Shown in pieces: positions 26,884 through 34,483 of a DNA stretch of 64,000 bases. The DNA lies in NCBI RefSeq assembly GCF_035975855.1, contig NZ_CP109055.1:1364001-1428000 (forward strand), in the 5' to 3' direction. Position numbers and translations under genes: made by a program. Every line of letters begins with the position of its first letter. Position 1 is the first letter of the stretch. Below the pieces are notes generated by a model that did no database searches, was not told where the DNA came from, and saw only the letters and a program-made list of their open reading frames with translations. This DNA is from Streptomyces sp. NBC_01304. Its GTDB lineage: Bacteria; Actinomycetota; Actinomycetes; Streptomycetales; Streptomycetaceae.

Positions 26884-28905
26884 TCAGTGCGGCCTGCGGC
26901 TCTGCGGCTGCCAGCCGTCGACACCGCGCAGGTAGTCGACGGCCTCGTGCGCGGCCGCGTCCGCGTCGGACATCTGGGGCCGGTCGGCGGTGACGGCCGA
27001 GCCGGGTCCGGTGTTGCGGTACTCGGTGAAGCGGGCGTCCTTCCAGGAGAAGCCGCCCATGTCGGTCCACGGCGATGTCTTGATCACGGCGGGCAGCTCG
27101 GTGTCGCGGATCAGGATCTGGCCGACCGCGTCGGGGTTGCCGCTCGGATGCCAGGGCCGGCCCAGGTGGAAGGTCCCGGCGGGCGCGTCGCTGATCACCT
27201 TCGAGCCGGTGATCAGGAAGCCGTACGGGTTGTCCTTCCAGGTCGAAGGGGCCGTGAGATAGCCGTTGTTGGAGTCGGAGCCACGGCTGAGGGCCTTGAT
27301 GACGCAGTCCTCGATCACGGTGGTCGCCCGGCCGTAGAGGAAGTCCACATCACCCTCGATGTAGGAGTCGTGGACGTAGACCCGGGCCACCTGGGTAAGG
27401 GCGGGGGTGTCGGTCATCAGGGTGTCCTGGTTTCCGAGGAACGCGGTGTTCTCGAAGTGCAGCCGGTCGCCGGTGGTCTTCACCGCGAGGGCCTGCTCAC
27501 CGTTGATCTCGTGCGCGGCCTCGTCGAAGTCGTTGGCGAAGGTGAGGTTGCGGGCACTGAAGTCGTCGGCCTCGATCAAGGCGGTCGCGCTGCCCGACGA
27601 TCCCTGGGTGCCACCGCCCGGCTTGGGCTCCCCCGACGGGGTGTCGTGGACGATGGTCGTGTCCGAGCGCTTGTCGCCGGTGCCGACCAGGGCGAGGTGC
27701 GTGCGGTCGCGGCCGACACGCACCTTCTCCCGGTACGTTCCCGGGGCGAGACGGATCGTGACCGGCCCGTCGTTCCCGGCCGGTACGGCGTCGACGGCGG
27801 TCTGCACCGTCGGGTAGTCGCCGGGCACCCGCAGCGTCGTACTGACGCCGATGGCCTTCTGCGGTCCGGCGAACCTGCCCACCAGGGCGGGCACGGCGGC
27901 GGCCGGATCGAGACGGTAGGGGTAGAAGTCCCTCGGCACGAAGGCATCGCCCCAGGCGTCGTGTCGGCCTGTGGTGTTCCTCAGGAGCGAGCCGCGCTGC
28001 ACCAACTCGGCCGTCGCATCGGCCTGATAGGGGTGCTGGACGTTCTCGTAGTAGCTGTTCTCGATGACCATCTTGGTCGCGCCGCGCGACCAGTTTCCGT
28101 ACGTCCACACCGGATCGCCCGGGTCGGCCTGCCCCGACAGGTGGTTGTTGTACAGGTGCGCGTAGGCGACGTTGTCGGCGGACGGGTTGCGCTGCTTGGT
28201 GTTCTTGAACAGGTTGTGGTCGACGGTCAGTTGGGTCTTGACGTTCGGGGTCCAGCCGATGCCGAAGGTCTTGTTGTTGTTCTCGAAGCGGTTGTAGGAG
28301 ACGGTGACGTACTCGCTGTCCTTGCGGATGTCGAGCTGGCCGTCGCAGATCCGCGAGAACCGGTTGTGGTCGATCCAGACGTGGTGGGCGGAGTCCATCT
28401 GGATGCCGTCGAAGTCGGTGTCCTTGCAGTCCCAGTTGCCGTCGATCGCGGAGTCCCGGATCGTCAGGTTACGGATGATGACATTGCTGGTGCCGGGGTC
28501 GAGGTGCAGTTCGCCGTGCACGATCTCGGCCGTGTCACCGACCCCGACGATGGTCTTGTCGGAGGCGACCGGGATGTCCGCCCCGAAGGGCTCGGCGGCG
28601 ATCGATCCGGCGACGCGGATGATGTACGGCTCGTCGGCCGCCGCGTACCGGACCAGCGACTCCTGGTCCGTGACGGTGACGACTTTGCCGCCCGCGCCGC
28701 CCGTGGTGCCGCCGGCCAGGGAGGCGAAACCGTGAGCGGTGTCGGACCACTTGGGTGCCGGAGCGGGCTCGGCGGCGGACCCGGGCCGGGGCTCGGCCGC
28801 CTCGGCCGTAGTTGCCGCGCAGACCAGCGAGGCGAGCAGGGCGGTGGCGGCAGCCAGGGTCGAACCTCGTCCCGGCAAGCGCTTGCTATCGAGGTGCGGC
28901 GTCAT
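26884..28905 (-). CDS. Secreted PL1 pectate lyase - CE8 pectin methylesterase fusion
   Basis: A 673-residue bifunctional pectinase with the same domain order as the fusion at 18849-20930. After a signal peptide (about residue 37) comes a PL1 helix (VWIDHNRFSRICDGQLDIRKD, KQRNPSADNVAYAH), then a CE8 methylesterase with NQDTLMTD, the nucleophile region DVDFLYGRA and LGRPWHP. A six-base-arm palindrome GCAAGCGCTTGC (28875-28886) lies within the first codons and could be an operator. Part of the minus-strand array, 50 bases after GH43 and 51 bases before the solute-binding protein. Confidence 0.93.
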   Translation of the reverse strand: MTPHLDSKRLPGRGSTLAAATALLASLVCAATTAEAAEPRPGSAAEPAPAPKWSDTAHGFASLAGGTTGGAGGKVVTVTDQESLVRYAAADEPYIIRVAGSIAAEPFGADIPVASDKTIVGVGDTAEIVHGELHLDPGTSNVIIRNLTIRDSAIDGNWDCKDTDFDGIQMDSAHHVWIDHNRFSRICDGQLDIRKDSEYVTVSYNRFENNNKTFGIGWTPNVKTQLTVDHNLFKNTKQRNPSADNVAYAHLYNNHLSGQADPGDPVWTYGNWSRGATKMVIENSYYENVQHPYQADATAELVQRGSLLRNTTGRHDAWGDAFVPRDFYPYRLDPAAAVPALVGRFAGPQKAIGVSTTLRVPGDYPTVQTAVDAVPAGNDGPVTIRLAPGTYREKVRVGRDRTHLALVGTGDKRSDTTIVHDTPSGEPKPGGGTQGSSGSATALIEADDFSARNLTFANDFDEAAHEINGEQALAVKTTGDRLHFENTAFLGNQDTLMTDTPALTQVARVYVHDSYIEGDVDFLYGRATTVIEDCVIKALSRGSDSNNGYLTAPSTWKDNPYGFLITGSKVISDAPAGTFHLGRPWHPSGNPDAVGQILIRDTELPAVIKTSPWTDMGGFSWKDARFTEYRNTGPGSAVTADRPQMSDADAAAHEAVDYLRGVDGWQPQSRRPH

Positions 28906-28955
28906 TCAGGCTCCTCAGAAGTGTTCGGAATCAGTTCAGAAGCAGTGCTGGGGCG

Positions 28956-30488
28956 TCAGTTGCCGTCAGGGGCGATGCGGAACCGCGTGAACGTCCCCAC
29001 CCCCGCACTCCCCGCCCCCGAAGGCGCGACCGCGAACAGCCCGAGCAGCGCCCCCACCCACCGCCACGGCGTCGCGGCGAACACCGGCCCGCCGGGCCGG
29101 AAGCCCTCGCCGGTGTCGGCGAAGAACCGGCAGCGGGCCCCCGCCCCCACCTCGATCCGCAGCCGGGCCCGCCCCTCGGGCGCGAGCCTGGGATGCGCGG
29201 CGTCCCGCTCGCGCTCGGCGACGGCCTCGGCGAACCGGTGCACCAGGTGCACCGCCCCGTCCGCCCCGCGTTCAAGGCCGATCCAGCCGTAGGCGTCCCC
29301 GAGCACCGCCAACCCGGCCCGCGCGCCCGGCACTTCGGCGCTCAGTGACAGCTCCACCTCGATCGCGCACGGGACGGCGGGCAGCCGCTGGGTGAGGACG
29401 TTCGGCAGCTTCCGCACGTCCTCCGTGACCGGGGTGCGCACGCACGTCAGGCGCAGCCCGTCGCCGGAGTGCTGCGGCGTCCAGCCGCCCTGCGGGTTGG
29501 CCGTCCACTGCCACTGCCGGCCGAAGCGCCCACCGGGGAAGTCGTCGTCTGTGGCCGGTGCGGACGGCGGCTGTGCGGGTAGTTCGGGCTTTCGGTGTAC
29601 GCGTACGGGGGTGCCGTCGTCCCCGAGGACCGGCCAGCCCGCCGCGTCCCAGCGCATCGGCTGCAGATGCACCACGCGGCCGTGGGCGCCGCGCTGCTGG
29701 AAGTGCAGAAACCAGTCCTCGCCGCGCTCGGTGCGCACCCAGCCGCCCTGGTGGGGGCCGTTGATGTCGCTGGTCCCCTGTTCGAGGACGATGCGCTCCT
29801 CGTACGGGCCGAAGAACTCGCGGGCGCGCAGCGCGCCCTGCCAGCCGGTCGCCACTCCCCCGGCCGGGGCCAGGATCCAGAACCAGCCGTCGTGCCGGTA
29901 GAGCTTGGGGCCTTCGAGGGTGAACCAGCCGGGGATGCGGTCCGCGTCGACGATCACCTTGCCCTCGTCGAGCAGCTCGGTGCCGTCGGGTCGCATCCGG
30001 TGGCCGGTGAGCCGGTTCTTGATGCCGGAGCGGGACCTGGCCCAGGCGTGCACCAGGTAGGCCTCGCCGGTCTCCTCGTCCCACAGGGGACACGGGTCGA
30101 TCAGGCCCTGCCCCGACTTGATCAGGTGGGGTCGGGTCCAAGGGCCTCTAATCGTAGGGGCGTTGATCTGGTGGATGCCGTGGTCCGGGTCGCCCCAGAA
30201 GATCCAGAAGCGGTCGTCGTGGTGGCGCAGGGAGGGTGCCCAGACGCCGCAGTCGTGGCGGGGCCTGCCGAAGTCGGCGGCGGGTTCCAGGCGTTCGAGG
30301 GCGTGGCCGACGAGGGTCCAGTTGACCAGGTCGCGGGAGTGCAGGAGCGGCAGTCCGGGAGCGCGGCCGAAACTGGAGGCGGTGAGGTAGAAGTCGTCGC
30401 CGACGCGCAGGACGTCGGGATCGGACCAGTCGGCGGCGAGCACCGGGTTGCGGTAGGTGCCGTCGCCCAGGTCGGGTCCGGGGATCAT
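28956..30488 (-). CDS. GH43-family glycosidase with C-terminal beta-sandwich
   Basis: A 510-residue enzyme without a signal peptide, so probably cytoplasmic. The five-bladed propeller has the GH43 acids: general base Asp in WSDPDVLRV, the pKa-tuning Asp in LIDPCPLWD and the general acid Glu in TLEGPKLY. A concanavalin-like C-terminal module (from about residue 330, DDDFPGGRFGRQWQW) is typical of beta-xylosidase-type GH43. The substrate could be arabinan, xylan or galactan side chains of pectin. Its ATG overlaps the stop of the PmoA-like gene (ATGA), so it is tightly coupled to that operon. Confidence 0.9.
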   Translation of the reverse strand: MIPGPDLGDGTYRNPVLAADWSDPDVLRVGDDFYLTASSFGRAPGLPLLHSRDLVNWTLVGHALERLEPAADFGRPRHDCGVWAPSLRHHDDRFWIFWGDPDHGIHQINAPTIRGPWTRPHLIKSGQGLIDPCPLWDEETGEAYLVHAWARSRSGIKNRLTGHRMRPDGTELLDEGKVIVDADRIPGWFTLEGPKLYRHDGWFWILAPAGGVATGWQGALRAREFFGPYEERIVLEQGTSDINGPHQGGWVRTERGEDWFLHFQQRGAHGRVVHLQPMRWDAAGWPVLGDDGTPVRVHRKPELPAQPPSAPATDDDFPGGRFGRQWQWTANPQGGWTPQHSGDGLRLTCVRTPVTEDVRKLPNVLTQRLPAVPCAIEVELSLSAEVPGARAGLAVLGDAYGWIGLERGADGAVHLVHRFAEAVAERERDAAHPRLAPEGRARLRIEVGAGARCRFFADTGEGFRPGGPVFAATPWRWVGALLGLFAVAPSGAGSAGVGTFTRFRIAPDGN

Positions 30489-31327
30489 GCGGTCACCGCC
30501 TTGTGGATCAGGGTTGCCGCCTGACCGCGGTCGAGGCGGCCGTCGGCGACGACGGTGACGATGCGCCGTACGACGGTCTCGTCCGCGGCGACGGTCAGCC
30601 GCTCTTCCGCGGCCAGGGACGAGCCGACGCCGGGGTATTCGGTGGCGCGTACGAACCACGGGTCGTGGCGGGTGTCGTCGGTGGCGCCCGCGAGGACGAG
30701 CGTCCAGTCGTCGCCGGTGAGCGCCACCCAGTCGGCGCGGCGGCCGTGCACGCCGTCCTCGCCCCCGGCGTCCGCGGTGAACACCTCGGGGGCGGCGGCC
30801 TCCTTGGGGGCCCGCCAGAAGAATCCGCCGTAGCCCGCGCCGGGGCGGCCGTTGGTGGCGGGGCTGCCGATCGACAGCTCACGCCCGCTGGTGTTGGTCA
30901 GGGCGAAGGTGAAGTCCAACGCCCAGGCGGAGTCGGTGACTTGGACCGGTGCGACGGTGCGGCGCTCGCGCAGCAGCTCACCCTCGCCCGCCGCCCAGCG
31001 CAGCTCCTGGACGAACCCGTCGGGGTCGCACAGCGGGAAGGCGGCGTGCTGCTGCACTCCGTGGTTGTCCAGCTCGGTCGGACCCTCGTTCCGTACGAAG
31101 GTCCGTCCGCCCCAGAAGTTGTGCCCCTCGACGTCGGGAACGGCGACACCGACGCCGAGGTGGTGCGGGTGGTCGGCGGGCCGGGTCTCGGTGACGGGGG
31201 TGCCGGCAAGGGTGGTGACCGGGTGGAGGTGGGGGCGGGGGGCGAGCGTGCTGGGCAGGTCCCGCCCGGTGCGATAGCGGGCGACCATGCGGCCGGCGCA
31301 GCGCAGCACGAGGTAGTCATCGCTCAC
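30485..31327 (-). CDS. PmoA-like family protein (DUF6807)
   Basis: A 280-residue soluble protein starting at a GTG that overlaps the stop of the oxidoreductase gene (GTGA). Motifs such as HPVTTLAGTPVTETRPADHP and HHLGVGVAVPDVEGHNFWGG match the family often annotated as methane-oxygenase PmoA-like. These are soluble beta-sandwich proteins found in sugar-degradation clusters, not methane monooxygenase subunits. Its biochemical role is unknown. Sitting between a Gfo/Idh oxidoreductase and GH43, with overlapping reading frames on both sides, suggests a role in processing imported sugar. Confidence 0.82.
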   Translation of the reverse strand: MSDDYLVLRCAGRMVARYRTGRDLPSTLAPRPHLHPVTTLAGTPVTETRPADHPHHLGVGVAVPDVEGHNFWGGRTFVRNEGPTELDNHGVQQHAAFPLCDPDGFVQELRWAAGEGELLRERRTVAPVQVTDSAWALDFTFALTNTSGRELSIGSPATNGRPGAGYGGFFWRAPKEAAAPEVFTADAGGEDGVHGRRADWVALTGDDWTLVLAGATDDTRHDPWFVRATEYPGVGSSLAAEERLTVAADETVVRRIVTVVADGRLDRGQAATLIHKAVTA

Positions 31328-32505
31328 GAGGTGGTCACCTCTTCGGGATGCGCCCAGGGGGCGCCGAGTTCGGAGTAGAGGGCGAGGGTGTCGGCCGCGG
31401 CGGCGACCAGGCCGTCGATGCCGGGCACGATGCGCCGGGCCGTGGTCTCGCCGGGTGCGGTGTACCAGGCGGTCTCGGGCAGCGGGGCCGGGGCGGGGGC
31501 CCGGCGGACGGCTTCGACGACGCGCATGAAGGCGCCGGTCGCGGCGGGCGGCACGAGGAGGTCGGCGCCCCGGGTGAGGTGGCCGACGAGGTTTTCGAGG
31601 AGGTCGGTGCGGCCGTGCAGGACCTCCTCGGGTCCGTGTCCGGCCCGCTGGATCAGGACGCGGTCCTGCTTGTACCAGAAGGTGATGCGGCCGCCGCTGC
31701 CGTGCACCAGGACGTACGGCTCCCCCGGCCGCTCGGCGCACAGGGTCGCGGCGATCGTGACCCGGCGGCCTTCTGCGGTGGTGATGCGGACGCAGGAGGT
31801 GTCGTCGGCTTCGATGGCGTTGCTGCGAAACAGCTCGGTCTCGATGCCGGCCACGTCCTCGGCGTGGGTGCTGCCGTCGAGGGCGAGCGCGGTCGCGACG
31901 GCGTGGGCCAAGGGGTTGGTCAGCACGCCGTCCACGACGTCCGAGCCACCCATGCGGCGCCGCCCGGCCCAGGGGGCGCGGCGGTAGTACGCCTCGTCGC
32001 GCGCCCAGGCACCGGCCGCGCCCACCCCGGTGACCTCGCCGATGGCGCCGGACGCGACCAGCTCGCGGATCGCGGGCAGGGCGTGCGAGCCGAGGGACTG
32101 GAAGCCGATCTGGCAGGCGGTGCCGGCCTCGGCCACCGCGTCCGTGATGCGCGAGAAGTCCGCGTACGACGGTGCGGGTGGTTTCTCCAGGAGGAGATGT
32201 ACGCCGCGTTCGGCGGCGGCGAGGGCCAGTTCGGCATGTGTCGGGATGGGCGTGCACACGACGGCGAGCTGCGCGCCCGTGACGTCCAACAGGCCCGCGA
32301 AGTCCGCCGATTGAAGGGGTTCCCCCAGACCGTCCAGCTCGGCGGCCGTCAGCGGGCTGAGCTCGCAGATGCCGACGAGGCGTACCAGTCCGGCGAGTTG
32401 GAGGCGCTGGATGTTCTCCAGGTGCCGGCGGCCGTGTCCGCGCGCACCGGCGAGGACGACGGACAGCGGGGATTCCAGGGCACGTCGGCCATGCATGCCG
32501 CTCAT
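31324..32505 (-). CDS. Gfo/Idh/MocA-family oxidoreductase
   Basis: A 393-residue NAD(P)-dependent sugar dehydrogenase candidate. The N-terminal Rossmann motif (VVLAGARGHGRRHLENI) and the catalytic-lysine motif LLLEKPPAPSY are clear. The C-terminal alpha/beta domain carries DVVDGVLTNPLAHAV, the segment with the usual active-site His. The ATG overlaps the stop of the permease upstream (ATGA) and its own stop overlaps the next GTG (GTGA). It probably oxidises or epimerises a sugar released from pectin. The substrate is not predictable from sequence alone. Confidence 0.88.
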   Translation of the reverse strand: MSGMHGRRALESPLSVVLAGARGHGRRHLENIQRLQLAGLVRLVGICELSPLTAAELDGLGEPLQSADFAGLLDVTGAQLAVVCTPIPTHAELALAAAERGVHLLLEKPPAPSYADFSRITDAVAEAGTACQIGFQSLGSHALPAIRELVASGAIGEVTGVGAAGAWARDEAYYRRAPWAGRRRMGGSDVVDGVLTNPLAHAVATALALDGSTHAEDVAGIETELFRSNAIEADDTSCVRITTAEGRRVTIAATLCAERPGEPYVLVHGSGGRITFWYKQDRVLIQRAGHGPEEVLHGRTDLLENLVGHLTRGADLLVPPAATGAFMRVVEAVRRAPAPAPLPETAWYTAPGETTARRIVPGIDGLVAAAADTLALYSELGAPWAHPEEVTTS

Positions 32506-33428
32506 CCCTTCACCGCCCCAGCGCTGAAGCCGGTGATCAGCCACTTCTGGATGAATGCGAAGACGATCACGACGGGGACGGCGGCGATGATGCCACCCGC
32601 CGCGAGCGCGCCCAGGTCGACGCTGTCCGCGCTCATCAGCGTGTTCAGGCCCACCGGGATCGTCTGCAGCTCCTGGTTGCTGAGGAACATCAGCGCGAAC
32701 AGGAAGTGGTTCCAGCTGTGCACGAAGGCGAAGGAGCCCACCGCGATCAGTCCCGGGCGCAGGAGCGGCAGGACCACCGCGCAGAAGGCGCGGAAGCGCG
32801 AGCAGCCGTCGACCCAGGCCTGCTCCTCCAGCGAATAGGGCACGTTCTTGATGAAGTTGCTGATGAGGATCATCGACAGGGGCAGTTGGAAGACGGTCTC
32901 GGCGATGATGACGCTGCCGAGCGAATTGATCATCTGCAGCTTGGCGAAGATCTCGAAGAGCGGCACCAGCATCAGCGCGCCCGGCACGAACTGCGAGCAC
33001 AGCAGCGCCAGCATGAACCAGCGCTTGACCCGGAAGTCGAAGCGGGCGAGCGCATAGCCGCCGGCCAGCGCGACCAGCGTGGTCATCACCAAGGTGGCGA
33101 GGCCGACGAGCACGCTGTTCTGGAAGTACGTGCCGAAGGCCCGCTCGGTCCACACCTTGTCGAAGTGCTCCAGGGTGAGGGGCCAGGGCACCAGCGAGGT
33201 GGAGCCGGCGGGGCGCAGCGCGAAGAGCATGATCCAGTAGAAGGGGATGAGCGTGAAGACCAGATAGACCGAGAGCGGCAGATAGATCTGCCAGCGCGGC
33301 ACCTCGTCCCAGGCTCGGCGCCGCTTGGGCTCCCGGCGCGAACCGACGCTGTCGGACGGGGAGTTGGGGGCGGGCGTCACGACGGGCGCTTCCGCATCGC
33401 GGTCCGCATTCTTGTCCGTGGTGATCAC
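32502..33428 (-). CDS. Sugar ABC transporter permease, MalG type
   Basis: A 308-residue inner-membrane permease. After a charged N-terminal region of about 45 residues, the first TM helix is LPLSVYLVFTLIPFYWIML. The EAA loop (EEQAWVDGCSRFRAFCAVVL, about residues 200-219) is present and the protein ends in the family tail GFSAGAVKG. It overlaps both neighbours by four bases. It pairs with the next permease; the binding protein at 25.5-26.8 kb is the probable partner. Confidence 0.92.
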   Translation of the reverse strand: MITTDKNADRDAEAPVVTPAPNSPSDSVGSRREPKRRRAWDEVPRWQIYLPLSVYLVFTLIPFYWIMLFALRPAGSTSLVPWPLTLEHFDKVWTERAFGTYFQNSVLVGLATLVMTTLVALAGGYALARFDFRVKRWFMLALLCSQFVPGALMLVPLFEIFAKLQMINSLGSVIIAETVFQLPLSMILISNFIKNVPYSLEEQAWVDGCSRFRAFCAVVLPLLRPGLIAVGSFAFVHSWNHFLFALMFLSNQELQTIPVGLNTLMSADSVDLGALAAGGIIAAVPVVIVFAFIQKWLITGFSAGAVKG

Positions 33429-34369
33429 TTGCTGTCACCTCCGAACTTGCTCAGGCGCAGATACAGCACCGAGCAGAAGAGCAGGATCACGAACGCCACC
33501 GTCGTCAGGGCGGAGGCGTAGCCGAAGTTGTGGGCGTCGACGCTGGTGGTGGCGACGTACAGCGGAAGGGTCGTCGTCTCCCCCGCGGGGCCGCCGCCGG
33601 TGAGGGTGTAGAGGAGGTCGACGTTGTTGAACTCCCACACCATGCGAAGGAGCGTGGACAGGACGATCGCGTCCTTCAGGTGCGGCAGCGTGATGTGCAG
33701 GAACTGGCGGACCTTGCCCGCGCCGTCCACCTCGGCCGCCTCGTAGAGGTCCTTCGAGACGGACTGCAGGTCGGCGAGGATGAGGATCGCGAAGAACGGC
33801 ACGCCCCGCCACAGGTCGGCGACGATCGCCGCCGGGAACACGGTCGCGGTGTCCGACAGCCATGAGGTTCCGTAGCTGCCGATGCCGAGGTCGGCGAGGT
33901 AACGGGTTATTCCTGTCTGGGAGTTGAAGAGCAGGACCCAGATCACGGAGGTCAGCACGCCGGACACGGCCCAGGGCGAGAACACCAGGGCGCGGCCCAT
34001 CGCTCGCCCCACGAAGGTCTGGTTGACGATGAGCGCCAGGGCGAGCCCGAAGAGCAGTTGCAGGCCGACCTCGACGACGACCCACTTGGCGCTGAAGCCG
34101 AGGGTGTCCCAGAACAGCGGGTCCTCGGTGAAGGCGTGCACGAAGTTGTCGAGGCCGGCGAACCCGTCGCGCCACGGCTTGGTGGGGTTGTAGTGCTGCA
34201 GGCTGTAGTAGAAGACGCTGAGCACCGGGTAGGCGATGAAGCCCAGCATCAGCAGGACGGCCGGCGCGATCAGCAGATAGGGCAGCCCGCGCGGCGTCGA
34301 CGACCCTCGCCGCCGACCGCGTGGGGCGGGTGGCGCGGGGGGTTTCGCCACGGCTGCGGCTTGGGCCAT
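33425..34369 (-). CDS. Sugar ABC transporter permease, MalF/UgpA type
   Basis: A 314-residue permease beginning the transport operon. It has a first TM helix LLIAPAVLLMLGFIAYPVLSV, the EAA-like loop LYEAAEVDGAGKVRQFLHIT and the DLLYTLTGGGPAGETTTLP segment typical of UgpA-type proteins. The ATG at 34369 was chosen for its GGAG site (CGGAGAACTGTC). A LacI-type half-palindrome, GAAGCGCTTC, lies 24 bases upstream, so this is a likely regulated operon head serving permeases, oxidoreductase, PmoA-like protein and GH43. Confidence 0.92.
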   Translation of the reverse strand: MAQAAAVAKPPAPPAPRGRRRGSSTPRGLPYLLIAPAVLLMLGFIAYPVLSVFYYSLQHYNPTKPWRDGFAGLDNFVHAFTEDPLFWDTLGFSAKWVVVEVGLQLLFGLALALIVNQTFVGRAMGRALVFSPWAVSGVLTSVIWVLLFNSQTGITRYLADLGIGSYGTSWLSDTATVFPAAIVADLWRGVPFFAILILADLQSVSKDLYEAAEVDGAGKVRQFLHITLPHLKDAIVLSTLLRMVWEFNNVDLLYTLTGGGPAGETTTLPLYVATTSVDAHNFGYASALTTVAFVILLFCSVLYLRLSKFGGDSK

Positions 34370-34392
34370 GACAGTTCTCCGTTCGATCCGGT

Positions 34393-34402
34393 GAAGCGCT
34401 TC
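34393..34402. promoter_or_regulatory. LacI-type operator before the permease operon
   Basis: The palindrome GAAGCGCTTC, with TGAAGCGCTTCG around it, lies 24 bases upstream of the permease ATG in the 114-base gap after the IlvD/Edd gene. It shares its core with the sites at 5032, 5104, 17614 and 36479. No convincing promoter hexamers were found around it; it may act as a roadblock. Confidence 0.6.
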
Positions 34403-34483
34403 GCAGATGACGTTCGAGATCTCGGACAAATGAAGGGTGGGGCAGGGCGCTTGACGGGCGCGGCGTCCCACCGCGGCTCCGCC

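Noticed and set aside
25228..29292. A 1,354-codon plus-strand open frame
   Set aside because: It lies antisense to four well-supported pectin genes and has repetitive Val/Gly/Asp-rich shadow composition.
30485..31327. Particulate methane monooxygenase subunit
   Set aside because: The PmoA-like label of this family is historical; the protein is soluble and sits in a sugar operon.
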